Of a stretch of DNA of 64,000 bases, positions 17,623 to 29,425 are shown one piece after another. The notes beneath the pieces were generated by a model. The model did not search any database. It saw nothing but the letters and a program-made list of their open reading frames with translations, and had not been told where the DNA came from. The stretch is from contig NZ_CP073764.1 of NCBI RefSeq assembly GCF_019343105.1, positions 1,736,001 to 1,800,000 on the forward strand. The letters are read 5' to 3'. The DNA is from Methylovirgula sp. HY1. GTDB lineage: Bacteria; Pseudomonadota; Alphaproteobacteria; Rhizobiales; Beijerinckiaceae. The position numbers and the translations under genes are program-made. Position 1 is the first letter of the stretch, and the number at the start of each line of letters is the position of its first letter.

Positions 17623-18444
17623 ATGTTCTCAAAGACGATCCAGACCTTTGTTGAAACGGCACGCGTCAAAGCCGAGGTCTCGCGGACGCGGCCGCTCGCC
17701 TTTCTCGTCGCGGCGGCCATGGCCGGCGCCTATGTCGGCATCGGCATCATTCTCATCTTCAGCCTCGGCCAAGCGGCAGATCCTTCCTGGCGCAGCCTCG
17801 TCATGGGCACGAGTTTCGGCATAGCCCTGACTTTAGTGATCTTCGCCGGCTCGGAATTGTTCACGGGCCATACGATGTTCATGACCCTCGGCGTGATGAG
17901 CCGCTCGGTCGATACGACGAGCCTGACGCGCACGTGGATCATGAGCTGGGTCGGCAATCTCATCGGCGCCGTTTTGCTCGCCGTCATCTTCAAGCTTGCC
18001 GGCGGCGGCACGGTCTTGAAACAAGGCGCCAATCTCATTTACGCCGTTGCCGCCGCCAAGATGCATGCGCCGGTGATTGAGCTCATTGCCCGCGCGGCGC
18101 TTTGCAATTGGCTTGTGTGTTTGGCGATTTGGACGAGCGCGCGGACGACGAGCGATGCAGCAAAATGCATCTTGATCTTCTGGTGCCTTTTCGCCTTCAT
18201 CGCTTCGGGCTTTGAGCATTCCGTCGCCAACATGACGGTGTTCGCCCTCGCACTTTTGGGAGATCACCCGGCAAGCATCAGCCTCGGCGGCATGGCCTAT
18301 AATCTTCTTTGGGTAACGATCGGCAATATTATCGGGGGCGCCGTCTTCGTCGGCCTTGGTTATTGGCTCGCCAATACCGAAGAGATAAAGGCGCCACGCG
18401 TCGAGGCGCAGCCGGTCGCGGCAGATCCGGCATTGAGCAGCTAG
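17623..18444 (+). CDS. nirC: Formate/nitrite channel family protein (NirC-like)
   Basis: A 273-residue inner-membrane protein with six predicted hydrophobic helices. The FNT marks are present: RPLAFLVAAAMAGAYVGIG, FAGSELFTGHTMFM, ALCNWLVCLAIW and ASGFEHSVANMTVFAL. The pore family moves nitrite, formate or hydrosulfide. The neighbouring reductase genes argue for nitrite. The ATG at 17623 is preceded by GAGGAG at good spacing. The gap to the reductase gene is 273 bp and includes a 10 bp perfect hairpin, so read-through may be partial. The NirC label rests on context as much as on sequence. Confidence 0.85.
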   Translation: MFSKTIQTFVETARVKAEVSRTRPLAFLVAAAMAGAYVGIGIILIFSLGQAADPSWRSLVMGTSFGIALTLVIFAGSELFTGHTMFMTLGVMSRSVDTTSLTRTWIMSWVGNLIGAVLLAVIFKLAGGGTVLKQGANLIYAVAAAKMHAPVIELIARAALCNWLVCLAIWTSARTTSDAAKCILIFWCLFAFIASGFEHSVANMTVFALALLGDHPASISLGGMAYNLLWVTIGNIIGGAVFVGLGYWLANTEEIKAPRVEAQPVAADPALSS

Positions 18445-18467
18445 AGCACTTTCGTCGGCATCAGAGA

Positions 18468-18493
18468 TCGGAGCGCACGAAGCTGCGCTCCGA
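18468..18493. terminator. Strong hairpin between nirC and nirA
   Basis: A perfect 10 bp inverted repeat, TCGGAGCGCA and TGCGCTCCGA, with a six-base loop starts 24 bp after the nirC stop. There is no T-tract, so it may stabilise the nirC message or attenuate transcription rather than fully terminate it. Confidence 0.5.
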
Positions 18494-18717
18494 CAGCAAA
18501 ATAATGTCGCGCATCCATTTGCGCGACCGGGGTGCGGACAATGGCGTCCGCCGGCCCTAAACACCCCCACCTCTTGATTGCGCATTGAGCCAGCGCGGGC
18601 CGATGCAGAAAAGCAAAGCACCAAAGCGATGCATCGCATCGCTGCGGCGCCTGCTTATGCAGCACGACCGGTTCAGCTTGAAGCCGTTCGCACGGCCGTA
18701 ATCTGGAGACGATTTGA

Positions 18718-20534
<1,817 letters not shown>

Positions 20535-20538
<4 letters not shown>

Positions 20539-22154
20539 GCTTTTCCAGCCCGCCCCCCGCCATGGTCCCGCTGCTGCCGGAAAATGCGCCCTTCACGCCC
20601 GAACAGCGCGCTTGGCTCAATGGATTTTTCGCCGGGGCTTTCGCGCCGGCCATGCCGGGCGCGCTTCCCATCACGGCCGATGCCGTCGCCGCCCTCGCCA
20701 AAACGGACACGGCGCCACAAGCGGAGATCGACGATGGCGCACCCTGGCACGATCCCGCCATGGCCTTCGAAGAGCGCATGAAACACGCCGAAGGTCGGCC
20801 GCTGCGGCGGCGCCTGATGGCCGCCATGGCGCAGCAGGATTGCGGCCAATGCGGCTATATGTGCGAGAGCTATGCCGATGCGATTGCAAACGGCGGGGAG
20901 AAACGGCTGAATCTCTGTGTCCCCGGTGAAAAGATCACCGCCCGGACGCTCAAATCGCTCGTTGAAGAAAGCCCGGCCACGCCACAGGCACCCGCGCCGA
21001 AAGCCGCGGTTGTGCCGGCGCCAAAGACCATCCAGAAAGCGCCCGGCTATACGCGGGAATCGCCGGTCGACGTGACCTTTCTCTCGCGCCGCCGACTGAC
21101 CAAGGAAGGCTCGGAAAAAGCCGCCTATCATATCGAATTCGATCTTTCGCGAAGCGGCCTCGACTATGCCGTCGGCGACAGTTTCGGCATCTATCCGCAA
21201 AATGATCCGGCGCTCGTCGATGCGGTGCTCGCGGCAATCCATGCGCCGCCCGATTTCCCGATCATGGATCGGACTTTGCGCGACGTGCTCTTGAACGATG
21301 TCGCGCTCGGCATGGCGCCCGACGCTTTGTTCGCGCTGCTCTCCTATATCACCGGCGGCGAACGGCGGCACAAGGCCAAGCAACTCGCCAAGGGCGAAGA
21401 TCCCGACGGCGACGCCGCAGGCCTCGACGTGCTCGCGACATTCGAGAAATTTTCCGGCGTGCATCCCGACCCGGAAGCGCTCGTCGAATGTCTCGATCCT
21501 CTCCAGCCGCGGCTTTATTCCATCTCGTCTTCGCCCAAAGCCATTCCAGGCCTGCTCAGCCTCACCGTCGATCATGTGCGCTATTTCGTCGGCGAACGGC
21601 TGCGCCAAGGCGTCGCCTCGTCATTCCTCGCCGAACGTTTGCAAGAGGGTGCCAAGCTCAAAGCCTATGTGCAGCGCGCGCATAATTTCGCGCTGCCGGC
21701 GCGCGGCGACACGCCGATCATCATGATCGGTCCGGGCACCGGCGTCGCGCCCTTCCGCGCCTTTCTGCAAGAACGCCAAGCGCAAGGCGCGACCGGCGGC
21801 GCCTGGCTCTTCTTCGGGCATCAACACCAAGCGACGGATTTTTTCTATGAAGAGGAAATGGAGGCGTTGCAGAAACAGGGCGTTTTGACCCATCTCTCGC
21901 TCGCCTGGTCGCGCGATGACGACAAAAAGGTCTATGTGCAAGATCGGTTGCGCGAGGCCGGCTGGACGATTTGGGAATGGATCGCCCGCGGCGCGCATCT
22001 CTATATCTGCGGCGATGCTTCACGCATGGCGGGCGATGTCGAGAAAGCCTTCATCGACATTGTCGCCGAACATTCGCGTCGCGACACGGACTCCGCGCGC
22101 CAATTCGTGCAGGAGATGAAGCGCGGCGGCAGCTATCAGACGGATGTGTATTGA
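20535..22154 (+). CDS. Flavoreductase with N-terminal Fe-S-type domain (CysJ-like, no flavodoxin domain)
   Basis: A 539-residue electron donor, probably for the NirA protein whose stop it overlaps (ATGA). Residues about 1-95 are variable. A cysteine cluster follows, C103-x2-C106-x3-C110-x17-C128, which looks like an Fe-S cluster site. A linker leads to a CysJ/CPR-type FAD domain (DSFGIYPQNDPALVDAVL, LQPRLYSISSSP) and an NADP domain (MIGPGTGVAPFRAFLQER, LFFGHQHQATDFFYEEE, VYVQDRLREAG, YICGDASRMAGDVEKAF). The FMN flavodoxin domain of standard sulfite reductase flavoproteins is missing, so the cluster probably relays electrons instead. It is often annotated as sulfite reductase alpha subunit. 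Confidence 0.85.
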
Positions 22155-22164
22155 GGGGGCTTAT

Positions 22165-22209
22165 CCTTCCCCTGAAAGGGGAAGGTGGCAGCGGAGCTTT
22201 GCTCCGCTG
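22165..22209 (+). terminator. Tandem hairpins after the flavoreductase gene
   Basis: Two perfect adjacent hairpins: CCTTCCCC/GGGGAAGG (22165-22185) and CAGCGGAGC/GCTCCGCTG (22189-22209). They begin 10 bp after the stop. There is no strong T-tract. The sequence type recurs in intergenic DNA of Rhizobiales and could be a dispersed repeat serving as a transcript end. Confidence 0.5.
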
Positions 22210-22302
22210 ACGGATGGGGCAAAGAGACACGCCCTCCAGCACCTTCGGCGCCCTATCCAGGCAGGGGCATCGCAGATGAAAGCCGAGAACTATTTTCTCA
22301 TT

Positions 22303-22370
22303 AAAAAAAGCCACCCTCAATCCTGAGAAGCTTGCGGGAGCAAGCATCTCGAAGGGCGAGGATGGCTTTT
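22303..22370 (-). terminator. Intrinsic terminator of the pur-bolA-grxD operon
   Basis: Outer arms AAAAGCCACCCTC and GAGGATGGCTTTT pair with one wobble, and an inner stem GAGAAGCTTGC/GCAAGCATCTC lies between them. Read on the minus strand the hairpin ends in a run of seven T, 21 bp after the grxD stop. The inner part resembles a dispersed repeat common in alphaproteobacteria. Confidence 0.65.
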
Positions 22371-22390
22371 AAAGCGTCCCTGGCAGCTGC

Positions 22391-22741
<351 letters not shown>

Positions 22742-22806
22742 GGCCGGGTCCTTTCGGATTTCTGACAGCTTCGGCGAGAAGCCCGCGAGAAGCGGAATGT
22801 TCGGGT

Positions 22807-23040
22807 CTATTTCGGCGCGAAAGTCTGAAGCTGAAGCGCATGAAGCACACCGCCCATGTGTTCACCAAGCGCTTTGTAGACGAGCTGATGCTGCTGAAGC
22901 TTGCTCTTGCCGGTGAACTCGGAAGAAATAACCACGGCAGCCCAATGGTCCTTGTCGCCGACGAGATCCGTGCACTGGATCTTGGCGTCCGGAATGCCCG
23001 CCTTGATGAGCCGCTCGATTTCAGTTTGTTCCATAGGCAT
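22807..23040 (-). CDS. BolA-family protein
   Basis: A 77-residue BolA/YrbA-type protein: [55 protein letters not shown] with the invariant His in QQHQLVY, expected to ligate the 2Fe-2S cluster shared with the adjacent Grx4. The [11 protein letters not shown] segment is the class signature. The start ATG has GAGG about ten bases upstream; a second in-frame ATG two codons later is possible. Confidence 0.95.
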   Translation of the reverse strand: MPMEQTEIERLIKAGIPDAKIQCTDLVGDKDHWAAVVISSEFTGKSKLQQHQLVYKALGEHMGGVLHALQLQTFAPK

Positions 23041-23100
23041 GGGAAGTGATCCTCGTCATCTCTTGGCCGAAGCGCTAGCAAGATTTACGCCATAGCTTCC

Positions 23101-25308
23101 TCATCCCTGCGCGCCGCGCATGAAATCGGGAAACCATTGCTCGTGCCGTCGTTTCAGGTCGTCCATCAATATGGCGGTCTCCCCCTCGATGGTCAACGCG
23201 TCTCCGCCGGTCGCGCCGATGATGAGGCAGGCGATCCCCTCGGCCAGCGCCGCGGCGGCGATGGCCTCGGCCTTTTCCGGCGCCGCGGTCAAAAGATAGC
23301 GGGCCTGATCCTCGCCGAAGAGGAAGCCATGCCGCGGCAGTGCCGGCTCAATGTCGAGCTTCGCACCAATGCCGCCGGCGAGCGCCATTTCGGCCAGCGC
23401 CACGGCAAGCCCGCCCTCCGACAGATCATGCGCCGCCGTCACCGCCCGATTGCGGACGAGGCCACGCACAAACGTCCCGTTCTTGCGCTCGGCGGCAAGA
23501 TCGACCGGCGGCGGCGCTCCATCTTCGCGCCCGAAGACCTCCCGCAAATAGGCGGAGGCGCCGAGCGCGCCCGCCGTCACGCCAATGAGCAGAATGGAAT
23601 CGCCCGGCCGCTTGAAGCCGATCGTTTGCGTCCGGCTCGCATCTTCGAGCACGCCAACCGCACCGATCGCCGGCGTCGGCGGGATCGCGCCAGTGGGGCT
23701 CTCGTTATAGAGCGACACATTGCCCGACACGATCGGGAAATCGAGGGCGCGACAGGCTTCCGCCATGCCTTCGATCGCGGCGACGAGCTGGCCCATGGTC
23801 TCCGGCTTTTCGGGATTGCCGAAATTCAGATTGTCGGTCACCGCCAGAGGCTCGGCGCCAACGACCGATAGATTGCGCCAAGCCTCGGCGACCGCCTGCT
23901 TGCCCCCCTCATATGGATCGGCGGCGCAATAGATCTCATTGACATCGACGGTAAGCGCCAAGCCCTTCGGCCCCTCGCCGATCCTGATCACCGCGGCATC
24001 GCCACCCGGCGCCTGGACCGTATTGCCCAAGATCAGATGGTCATATTGCTCATAGACCCAACGCTTCGACGCAAGGTCCGGGCTGCCGATCAGGCGCAGC
24101 AGCGCCTCGCTGTTGGAGATGGGCGGAACGACATCCTCGGGCCGGATCACCGGCGGCTTCGACGGCGGAACATGCGGCCGGTCGTAAAGCGGCGCTTGAT
24201 CGCCGAGTTCCTTGATCGGCAGATCGACTTTGATCTCGCCTTGATGTCTGACGACGAAACGCAAATCATCCGTCGTCTTGCCGATGACGGCGAAATCGAG
24301 CCCCCATTTGCGGAAGACCGCTTCCGCCTCCGCCGCCTTCTCCGGCGCGAGCACCATCAGCATGCGCTCCTGGCTTTCCGAGAGCAGCATTTCATAGGCG
24401 CTCATGCCGTCTTCGCGGCAGGGCACGGAATCGAGATCGAGCGCGATGCCAAGATCGCCTTTGGCGCCCATTTCTACAGCCGACGACGTGAGGCCCGCCG
24501 CGCCCATGTCCTGAATGGCGACGACGGCGCCGGTCTGCATCAGCTCAAGACAGGCTTCCAGCAACAGCTTTTCGGAGAAAGGGTCGCCGACCTGCACGGT
24601 CGGGCGCTTTTCCTGCGCATCTTCATCGAACGCGGCAGACGCCATGGTCGCGCCATGAATGCCGTCGCGGCCGGTCTTGGAGCCCAGATAGACGATCGGA
24701 TTGCCAACGCCTGTGGCTTTTGCGTAGAAAATCTCGTCCTTCTTGGCGATGCCCACCGCCATCGCATTGACGAGAATATTGCCGTCATAACCCTTATGAA
24801 AACGGGTCGAGCCGCCGACCGTCGGCACGCCGAAACTATTGCCATAGCCGCCGATGCCGGCAACGACGCCGCCGACCAAGTGGCGTGTCAACGGATGTTC
24901 CGGCGATCCGAACCGCAGGAGATCGAGACAGGCGACGGGGCGCGCGCCCATGGTGAAAACATCGCGCAAAATGCCGCCGACGCCCGTCGCCGCGCCCTGA
25001 TAGGGCTCGATGTAAGACGGATGATTGTGGCTCTCCATCTTGAAGACGCAGGCGAGCCCGTCGCCGATGTCGATGACGCCGGCATTTTCGCCAGGACCCT
25101 GGATGACCCAAGGTGCCTTGGTCGGCAATTTCCGCAAATGCAGGCGCGACGATTTATAGGAACAATGCTCGTTCCACATGGCCGAGAAAATGCCGAGTTC
25201 GGTGAATGTCGGCACCCGTCCGATCAGCGCCAGAATACGCTCATATTCATCCGGCTTGAGGCCATGGGCGGCGACGAGGTCGGGTGTGATGGCGGGGTCA
25301 GTGGCCAA
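23101..25308 (-). CDS. purL: Phosphoribosylformylglycinamidine synthase II
   Basis: The large subunit of the fourth step of purine synthesis, ATP-dependent amidation of FGAR with ammonia from PurQ. The 735 residues match the small bacterial PurL form. Visible: [12 protein letters not shown], the substrate/ATP site [42 protein letters not shown] and [11 protein letters not shown]. The start codon is TTG, with AAGGAG six bases upstream and no better ATG nearby. The purS-purQ-purL order is the usual three-subunit complex. Confidence 0.96.
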   Translation of the reverse strand: MATDPAITPDLVAAHGLKPDEYERILALIGRVPTFTELGIFSAMWNEHCSYKSSRLHLRKLPTKAPWVIQGPGENAGVIDIGDGLACVFKMESHNHPSYIEPYQGAATGVGGILRDVFTMGARPVACLDLLRFGSPEHPLTRHLVGGVVAGIGGYGNSFGVPTVGGSTRFHKGYDGNILVNAMAVGIAKKDEIFYAKATGVGNPIVYLGSKTGRDGIHGATMASAAFDEDAQEKRPTVQVGDPFSEKLLLEACLELMQTGAVVAIQDMGAAGLTSSAVEMGAKGDLGIALDLDSVPCREDGMSAYEMLLSESQERMLMVLAPEKAAEAEAVFRKWGLDFAVIGKTTDDLRFVVRHQGEIKVDLPIKELGDQAPLYDRPHVPPSKPPVIRPEDVVPPISNSEALLRLIGSPDLASKRWVYEQYDHLILGNTVQAPGGDAAVIRIGEGPKGLALTVDVNEIYCAADPYEGGKQAVAEAWRNLSVVGAEPLAVTDNLNFGNPEKPETMGQLVAAIEGMAEACRALDFPIVSGNVSLYNESPTGAIPPTPAIGAVGVLEDASRTQTIGFKRPGDSILLIGVTAGALGASAYLREVFGREDGAPPPVDLAAERKNGTFVRGLVRNRAVTAAHDLSEGGLAVALAEMALAGGIGAKLDIEPALPRHGFLFGEDQARYLLTAAPEKAEAIAAAALAEGIACLIIGATGGDALTIEGETAILMDDLKRRHEQWFPDFMRGAQG

Positions 25309-25365
25309 AACGGGCTCCTTAAAGACACATGCGTTCCTCTCCGGTGAGCGGGAGAAGGAAAGCGC

Positions 25366-26055
25366 CTAACCGGCCAGCGCCAGACTCTTGAACATGCCGC
25401 GCCCATCCGTGCCGCCGACGAGCGGATCGATCAGATTTTCGGGATGCGGCATCAGGCCGAGCACATTGCGCTTTTCCGAATAGATCCCGGCGATGTCGTT
25501 CACCGAGCCGTTCGGATTGGCGTCGCCGCCGACAATGCCATTCGCATCGCAGTAGCGGAAGGCGACGCGGCCTTCGCCTTCAAGCCTGGCGAGCGTATCG
25601 CTGTCCACTTCGTAATTGCCTTCGCCATGCGCGATCGCGACCTTGATCACCTGATGCGGCTGATAATGCGATGTGAAGACCGTGTCGGTGCGCTCGACGC
25701 GCAAATGCTGCATGCGGCAGATGAACTTGAGATCGCGATTGCGCATCAAGACACCGGGCAGAAGACCGCTTTCGCAAAGAATTTGAAAGCCGTTGCAAAT
25801 GCCGAGCACGAGCCCGCCTCTGGCCGCATGGGCGTGCACGGCCTCCATGATCGGCGCGCGTCCGGCGATCGCGCCACAGCGCAGATAATCGCCATAGGAA
25901 AAGCCGCCCGGCAGCACGACGAGATCGGTGCCGGCCGGCAGTTCATGATCGGCATGCCAGACGAGCGCCGGCTTCACGCCCGCGATTTCCGTCAAGGCGC
26001 GCGCGGCATCGCCTTCACGATTCGAGCCCGGAAAAATGATGACGGCAGCGCGCAC
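25366..26055 (-). CDS. purQ: Phosphoribosylformylglycinamidine synthase I (glutaminase)
   Basis: Class I glutamine amidotransferase that supplies ammonia to PurL. From a GTG start at 26053-26055 the protein has 229 residues and begins VRAAVIIFPGSNREGD, matching the family N-terminus; AAGGGA lies nine bases upstream of the GTG. The nucleophile is Cys87 in LGICNGFQIL, and the catalytic His/Glu are in LMPHPENL. In-frame sequence further upstream has no family similarity. It lies 20 bp after purS. Confidence 0.95.
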   Translation of the reverse strand: MRAAVIIFPGSNREGDAARALTEIAGVKPALVWHADHELPAGTDLVVLPGGFSYGDYLRCGAIAGRAPIMEAVHAHAARGGLVLGICNGFQILCESGLLPGVLMRNRDLKFICRMQHLRVERTDTVFTSHYQPHQVIKVAIAHGEGNYEVDSDTLARLEGEGRVAFRYCDANGIVGGDANPNGSVNDIAGIYSEKRNVLGLMPHPENLIDPLVGGTDGRGMFKSLALAG

Positions 26056-26075
26056 GAATCTCGATCCCTTGGCGA

Positions 26076-26327
26076 TTATGGAAATTCGATCCGGTAATTC
26101 TCGATGACCAGATTGGCGAGGAGCTTTTCGCAAGCCTGTCGCAACGCGGCCTCAGCCTTGCCGCGATCCTCGATCGTCAGCTCGACATCAAAAATTTTGC
26201 CCTGGCGGACGCTGTCGATCCCGAAGACATCGAGGCTCTTCAAAGCACCTTCGATGGCTTTGCCCTGCGGATCGAGAATCCCCGGCTTCAGAGTGACGAT
26301 GACGCGCGCTTTCAAGGGCCTACCCAT
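26076..26327 (-). CDS. purS: Phosphoribosylformylglycinamidine synthase subunit PurS
   Basis: An 83-residue small subunit that dimerises and bridges PurQ and PurL, helping ammonia transfer. Marks: KARVIVTLKPGILDPQGKAIEGALKSLDVFGIDSVRQGKIFDVEL and ACEKLLANLVIENYRIEF. It is the first gene of the purS-purQ-purL-bolA-grxD run on the minus strand and is separated from purC by a terminator. Confidence 0.96.
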   Translation of the reverse strand: MGRPLKARVIVTLKPGILDPQGKAIEGALKSLDVFGIDSVRQGKIFDVELTIEDRGKAEAALRQACEKLLANLVIENYRIEFP

Positions 26328-26449
26328 TCTGATCGATCATCGCGCAAGCGTTAGCGGCAATGGCTGCGCTAGGCAATGCGCTTCACGCCGGGCGAAGCTC
26401 CTATCCCGAGAGAGATTTCGGCGAATGCCGAAAGCCAGCGCCTGGAGCG

Positions 26450-26477
26450 AAAAAACCCGCCCTTACGGGCGGGTTTT
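26450..26477 (-). terminator. Intrinsic terminator downstream of purC
   Basis: A perfect 7 bp stem, CCCGCCC and GGGCGGG, with a four-base loop is flanked by A and T runs. Read on the minus strand it ends in six T and lies 22 bp after the purC stop. It separates purC from purS; the flanking runs could let it work on both strands. Confidence 0.85.
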
Positions 26478-26499
26478 CAATATCTGCCAAACCGCCAGC

Positions 26500-27267
26500 T
26501 TATGGCTCGACGAGCTTCGGTCCGGATGCCCGCGGCGTCTCGTTTTCCTGCAAAATGCCGAGGCGACGCGCCACTTCCGTATAGGCTTCGACGAGCCCAC
26601 CCATGTCGCGGCGGAACCGGTCCTTGTCGAGCTTGTCGTTCGATTTGATATCCCACAGCCGGCACGAGTCGGGGGAGATTTCGTCGGCGACGACGATCCG
26701 CATCATGTCGCCTTCCCACAGCCTGCCGCATTCCATCTTGAAATCGACAAGACGGATGCCAACGCCGAGGAAAAGACCGGTCAGGAAATCATTGACCCTT
26801 ATGGCAAGCGCCATGATGTCGTCGATCTCTTGCGGGCTCGCCCAGCCGAACGCGGTGATGTGCTCTTCCGAGACCATCGGATCGTTCAACTGATCGTTCT
26901 TATAATAGAACTCGATGATCGAGCGCGGCAGCTGCGTGCCTTCCTCGAGACCGAGGCGCGTGGAAAGCGACCCTGCCGCGACGTTGCGGACGACGACTTC
27001 GAGCGGCACGATTTCGACTTCGCGGATCAATTGCTCGCGCATATTGAGCCGACGAATGAAATGAGTCGGAACGCCTATGTCGTTCAGATTCTGGAAGATG
27101 AACTCGGAAATGCGGTTGTTGAGCACGCCTTTTCCGTCGATCACCTCGTGTTTCTTGGCGTTGAACGCCGTTGCGTCGTCTTTGAAATGTTGAATGAGCG
27201 TGCCCGGTTCAGGCCCCTCATAGAGGACCTTGGCCTTGCCTTCGTAGATGCGCCGGCGGCGGTTCAT
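26500..27267 (-). CDS. purC: Phosphoribosylaminoimidazole-succinocarboxamide synthase
   Basis: SAICAR synthase, joining aspartate to CAIR with ATP. From the ATG at 27267 it has 255 residues and starts [22 protein letters not shown], the family N-terminus. Later marks: [59 protein letters not shown] and the [12 protein letters not shown] motif. In-frame ATGs at 27297 and upstream would add residues without family similarity. It is transcribed alone, ending in a strong terminator. Confidence 0.95.
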   Translation of the reverse strand: MNRRRRIYEGKAKVLYEGPEPGTLIQHFKDDATAFNAKKHEVIDGKGVLNNRISEFIFQNLNDIGVPTHFIRRLNMREQLIREVEIVPLEVVVRNVAAGSLSTRLGLEEGTQLPRSIIEFYYKNDQLNDPMVSEEHITAFGWASPQEIDDIMALAIRVNDFLTGLFLGVGIRLVDFKMECGRLWEGDMMRIVVADEISPDSCRLWDIKSNDKLDKDRFRRDMGGLVEAYTEVARRLGILQENETPRASGPKLVEP

Positions 27268-27964
27268 GGGGATTAACCGTGGCTTGAGATGATCCATGGG
27301 GTGGCCCTGGCTCCTTTGAGAGTATCCCAGGCCCTGATTTTCAATTGAATTCACAAGGCTGGGCAGGCAAGCGGTTGCGCATGATGGCGCCGCGGGTCCG
27401 GAAGGGTCCTAGCTTTTTCCGGCCAGGGATACAAGCCGATAGCTTACCGTACCCCAAAGTGCGACACCCCACAACGCAACCAAAGCCGTCATTTTCTATC
27501 AATATTTACAAAGCCCTACCGCGAATATCTGGTCGATTGGCGGCGCCTGCGCACCTTATCTAAAGCAGCCGGGACGAATCGCCCCTAGGCCCTGCTGCCC
27601 TTGCCGCCGCGAAGCGCAGCCTAGCTAACCTTTGAAGATATAGGGATCGTTCCCACCGACCGGAAGATCTGCGCTTTTGTTTTCCCGCTCAGGCAAGGCG
27701 TTTTTCAAGAGCATGTTCCACGAAAATCCGGATTCCGGTAAAGCTAACGCTTTGCCCTTCATCCCTCTACGTGCCTTTGGCCTCTACGGAGCCAAAAAGG
27801 ACAAGAGGTGCTATTGATTTGGCTCAAGACCTCCGGATGCCATCGTCGCCAGAATGATTCGATGTTCCGAGCCCGTAACGGGTGCAAAACTTGCCTATGT
27901 TATGATGAACGCGACGCGAACTTGCATATGCTGAACCCATCATTCGGGTCCAGGGAGCCTAGCG
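27268..27964. other. Intergenic region between purC and the DUF1476 gene
   Basis: A 697 bp divergent spacer, the second longest in the window. It should contain both promoters. A degenerate copy of the dispersed repeat (AGAGCATGTTCCACGAAAATCC) begins near 27709. No small ORF, riboswitch or RNA fold was recognised. Confidence 0.5.
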
Positions 27965-28324
27965 ATGACCACATTTGACCAGCGCGAACAGGCCTATGAG
28001 GCCAAGCTCGCGCATGATGAAGAACTCAAGTTCAAAGCCACCGTCCGCCGCAACAAATGGCTCGGTTTCTGGGCCGCCGAAAAACTCGGCATGATCGGCG
28101 AGGCGGCCGCCGATTACGCCGCGGATTTGATCGCCACGGAACTCGACGAAGGCGACGGCGACGTGATTTTCAATAAGCTCCGGGGCGATTTCGATGCCGC
28201 GCATGTCGAAATCACCGATCACCAGATCCGCCGCGAAATGGAAGAGCTTTTCGCCAAGGCGACGGAAGAGATCATGACCGTCGCAGCCGCGGCGAAGGCG
28301 CAAGGGTACGATCACGAGCATTGA
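27965..28324 (+). CDS. DUF1476 protein (ATPase inhibitor subunit zeta-like)
   Basis: A 119-residue, almost entirely helical and charged protein: FDQREQAYEAKLAHDEELKFKATVRRNKWLGFWAAEKLG, then YAADLIATELDEGDGDVIFNKLRGDF and a coiled C-terminal helix. The family includes the zeta subunit of the Paracoccus F1-ATPase, which blocks ATP hydrolysis. In other alphaproteobacteria inhibition is weak, so a housekeeping role is uncertain. It starts with ATG and lies upstream of xerC with 92 bp between. Confidence 0.9.
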   Translation: MTTFDQREQAYEAKLAHDEELKFKATVRRNKWLGFWAAEKLGMIGEAAADYAADLIATELDEGDGDVIFNKLRGDFDAAHVEITDHQIRREMEELFAKATEEIMTVAAAAKAQGYDHEH

Positions 28325-28416
28325 TGCCGGAATCTCCCCTACGGGGAAGGGCCCGGGCCGATCATGATGGAAGAAACGCAACTCTTCCTTTAACTCTGCG
28401 GCTTCATAGCTCTTCC

Positions 28417-29421
28417 ATGAAGCCGTCGTCTCGCTCGTCACCTCAAGCGCCGCCCGCCGCCAAAGCTGCGCCCGGCCTGTTTGGCATCGCTCCGGCCACG
28501 GCCGACCTCGCTGGTGCGGCGCGAGGCTGGCTTGCTCATCTCGCCGGCGAGCGCCGCGCCGCCCGTCACACCCTCGATGCCTATCATCGCGATCTTTGCC
28601 AATTCCTGGCTTTTCTCCAGGACCATTTGGGCGCGACGCCGGATCTCGCGGCGCTCGCCAGCCTCGTCACCGCCGATTTGCGCAGCTTTCTCGCTGCGCG
28701 ACGCCAGAAGGGGACGGGCAGCCGGTCGCTTTTGCGGCAACTCTCGGGGCTACGCTCCTTCGCCCGCTATCTCGAACGCAATCATGCCTGCCGCATCACG
28801 GCGTTCAGCGCGCTGCGCAGCCCGAAGCAGGCGCGCAGCCTGCCGAAGGCGCTGCCCGCTTCCGCCGCTCGCGCCATTCTCGACCAAGGCTCCCGCGCCG
28901 GTGAAGAGCGACCGCAATGGGTGCTCGCCCGCGATGCCGCCGTGCTCGGTCTTCTTTATGGCGCCGGCCTGCGCATTTCCGAGGCTCTGTCGATCACCCG
29001 CGCCGACGCGCCGATCGGCGGCTGCGACCAGATCAGCGTCCTCGGCAAAGGCGGCAAGCAGCGGACGGTTCCGATCATCGCGCCCGTGCAACGAGCCATC
29101 GAAACCTATCTCGCGCTTTGCCCCTATCCTCTGCCGGCCGATGGGCCGCTGTTTCGTGGCGCCAAAGGCGGGCCGCTGTCGGCGCGCATCATCCAGCTCG
29201 CCGTCGAGCGGCTGCGCGGCGCGCTCGGCCTGCCCGATACGGCGACACCGCATGCGTTGCGGCATTCCTTTGCCACCCACCTTCTCAGCCGTGGCGGCGA
29301 TCTGCGCAGCATTCAGGAGCTGTTGGGACACGCAACGCTGTCGACGACGCAAATCTATACGGCGGTGGACACGAAGCGTCTCACCGAAGCCTATTTGTCG
29401 GCGCATCCGCGAGCGCGGTGA
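28417..29421 (+). CDS. xerC: Tyrosine recombinase XerC
   Basis: Site-specific recombinase that with XerD resolves chromosome dimers at dif during division. The 334 residues have an N-terminal SAM-like core-binding domain (GWLAHLAGERRAARHTLDAYHRDLCQFLAFL) and the catalytic domain: Arg186 in GAGLRISEAL, Lys in LGKGGKQR, H279-x2-R282 in HALRHSFATHLL, the His in LLGHATLSTTQ and nucleophile Tyr314 in QIYT. All are intact. A polar Ala/Pro/Ser N-terminal extension of about 35 residues precedes the domain. It is a chromosomal housekeeping recombinase; there is no sign of an integrated element here. Confidence 0.93.
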   Translation: MKPSSRSSPQAPPAAKAAPGLFGIAPATADLAGAARGWLAHLAGERRAARHTLDAYHRDLCQFLAFLQDHLGATPDLAALASLVTADLRSFLAARRQKGTGSRSLLRQLSGLRSFARYLERNHACRITAFSALRSPKQARSLPKALPASAARAILDQGSRAGEERPQWVLARDAAVLGLLYGAGLRISEALSITRADAPIGGCDQISVLGKGGKQRTVPIIAPVQRAIETYLALCPYPLPADGPLFRGAKGGPLSARIIQLAVERLRGALGLPDTATPHALRHSFATHLLSRGGDLRSIQELLGHATLSTTQIYTAVDTKRLTEAYLSAHPRAR

Positions 29422-29425
29422 AGGC

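Noticed and set aside
28417-29421. The tyrosine recombinase as an integrase of a mobile island
   Set aside because: Sequence and size fit XerC; there are no tRNA, direct repeats or phage genes around it.
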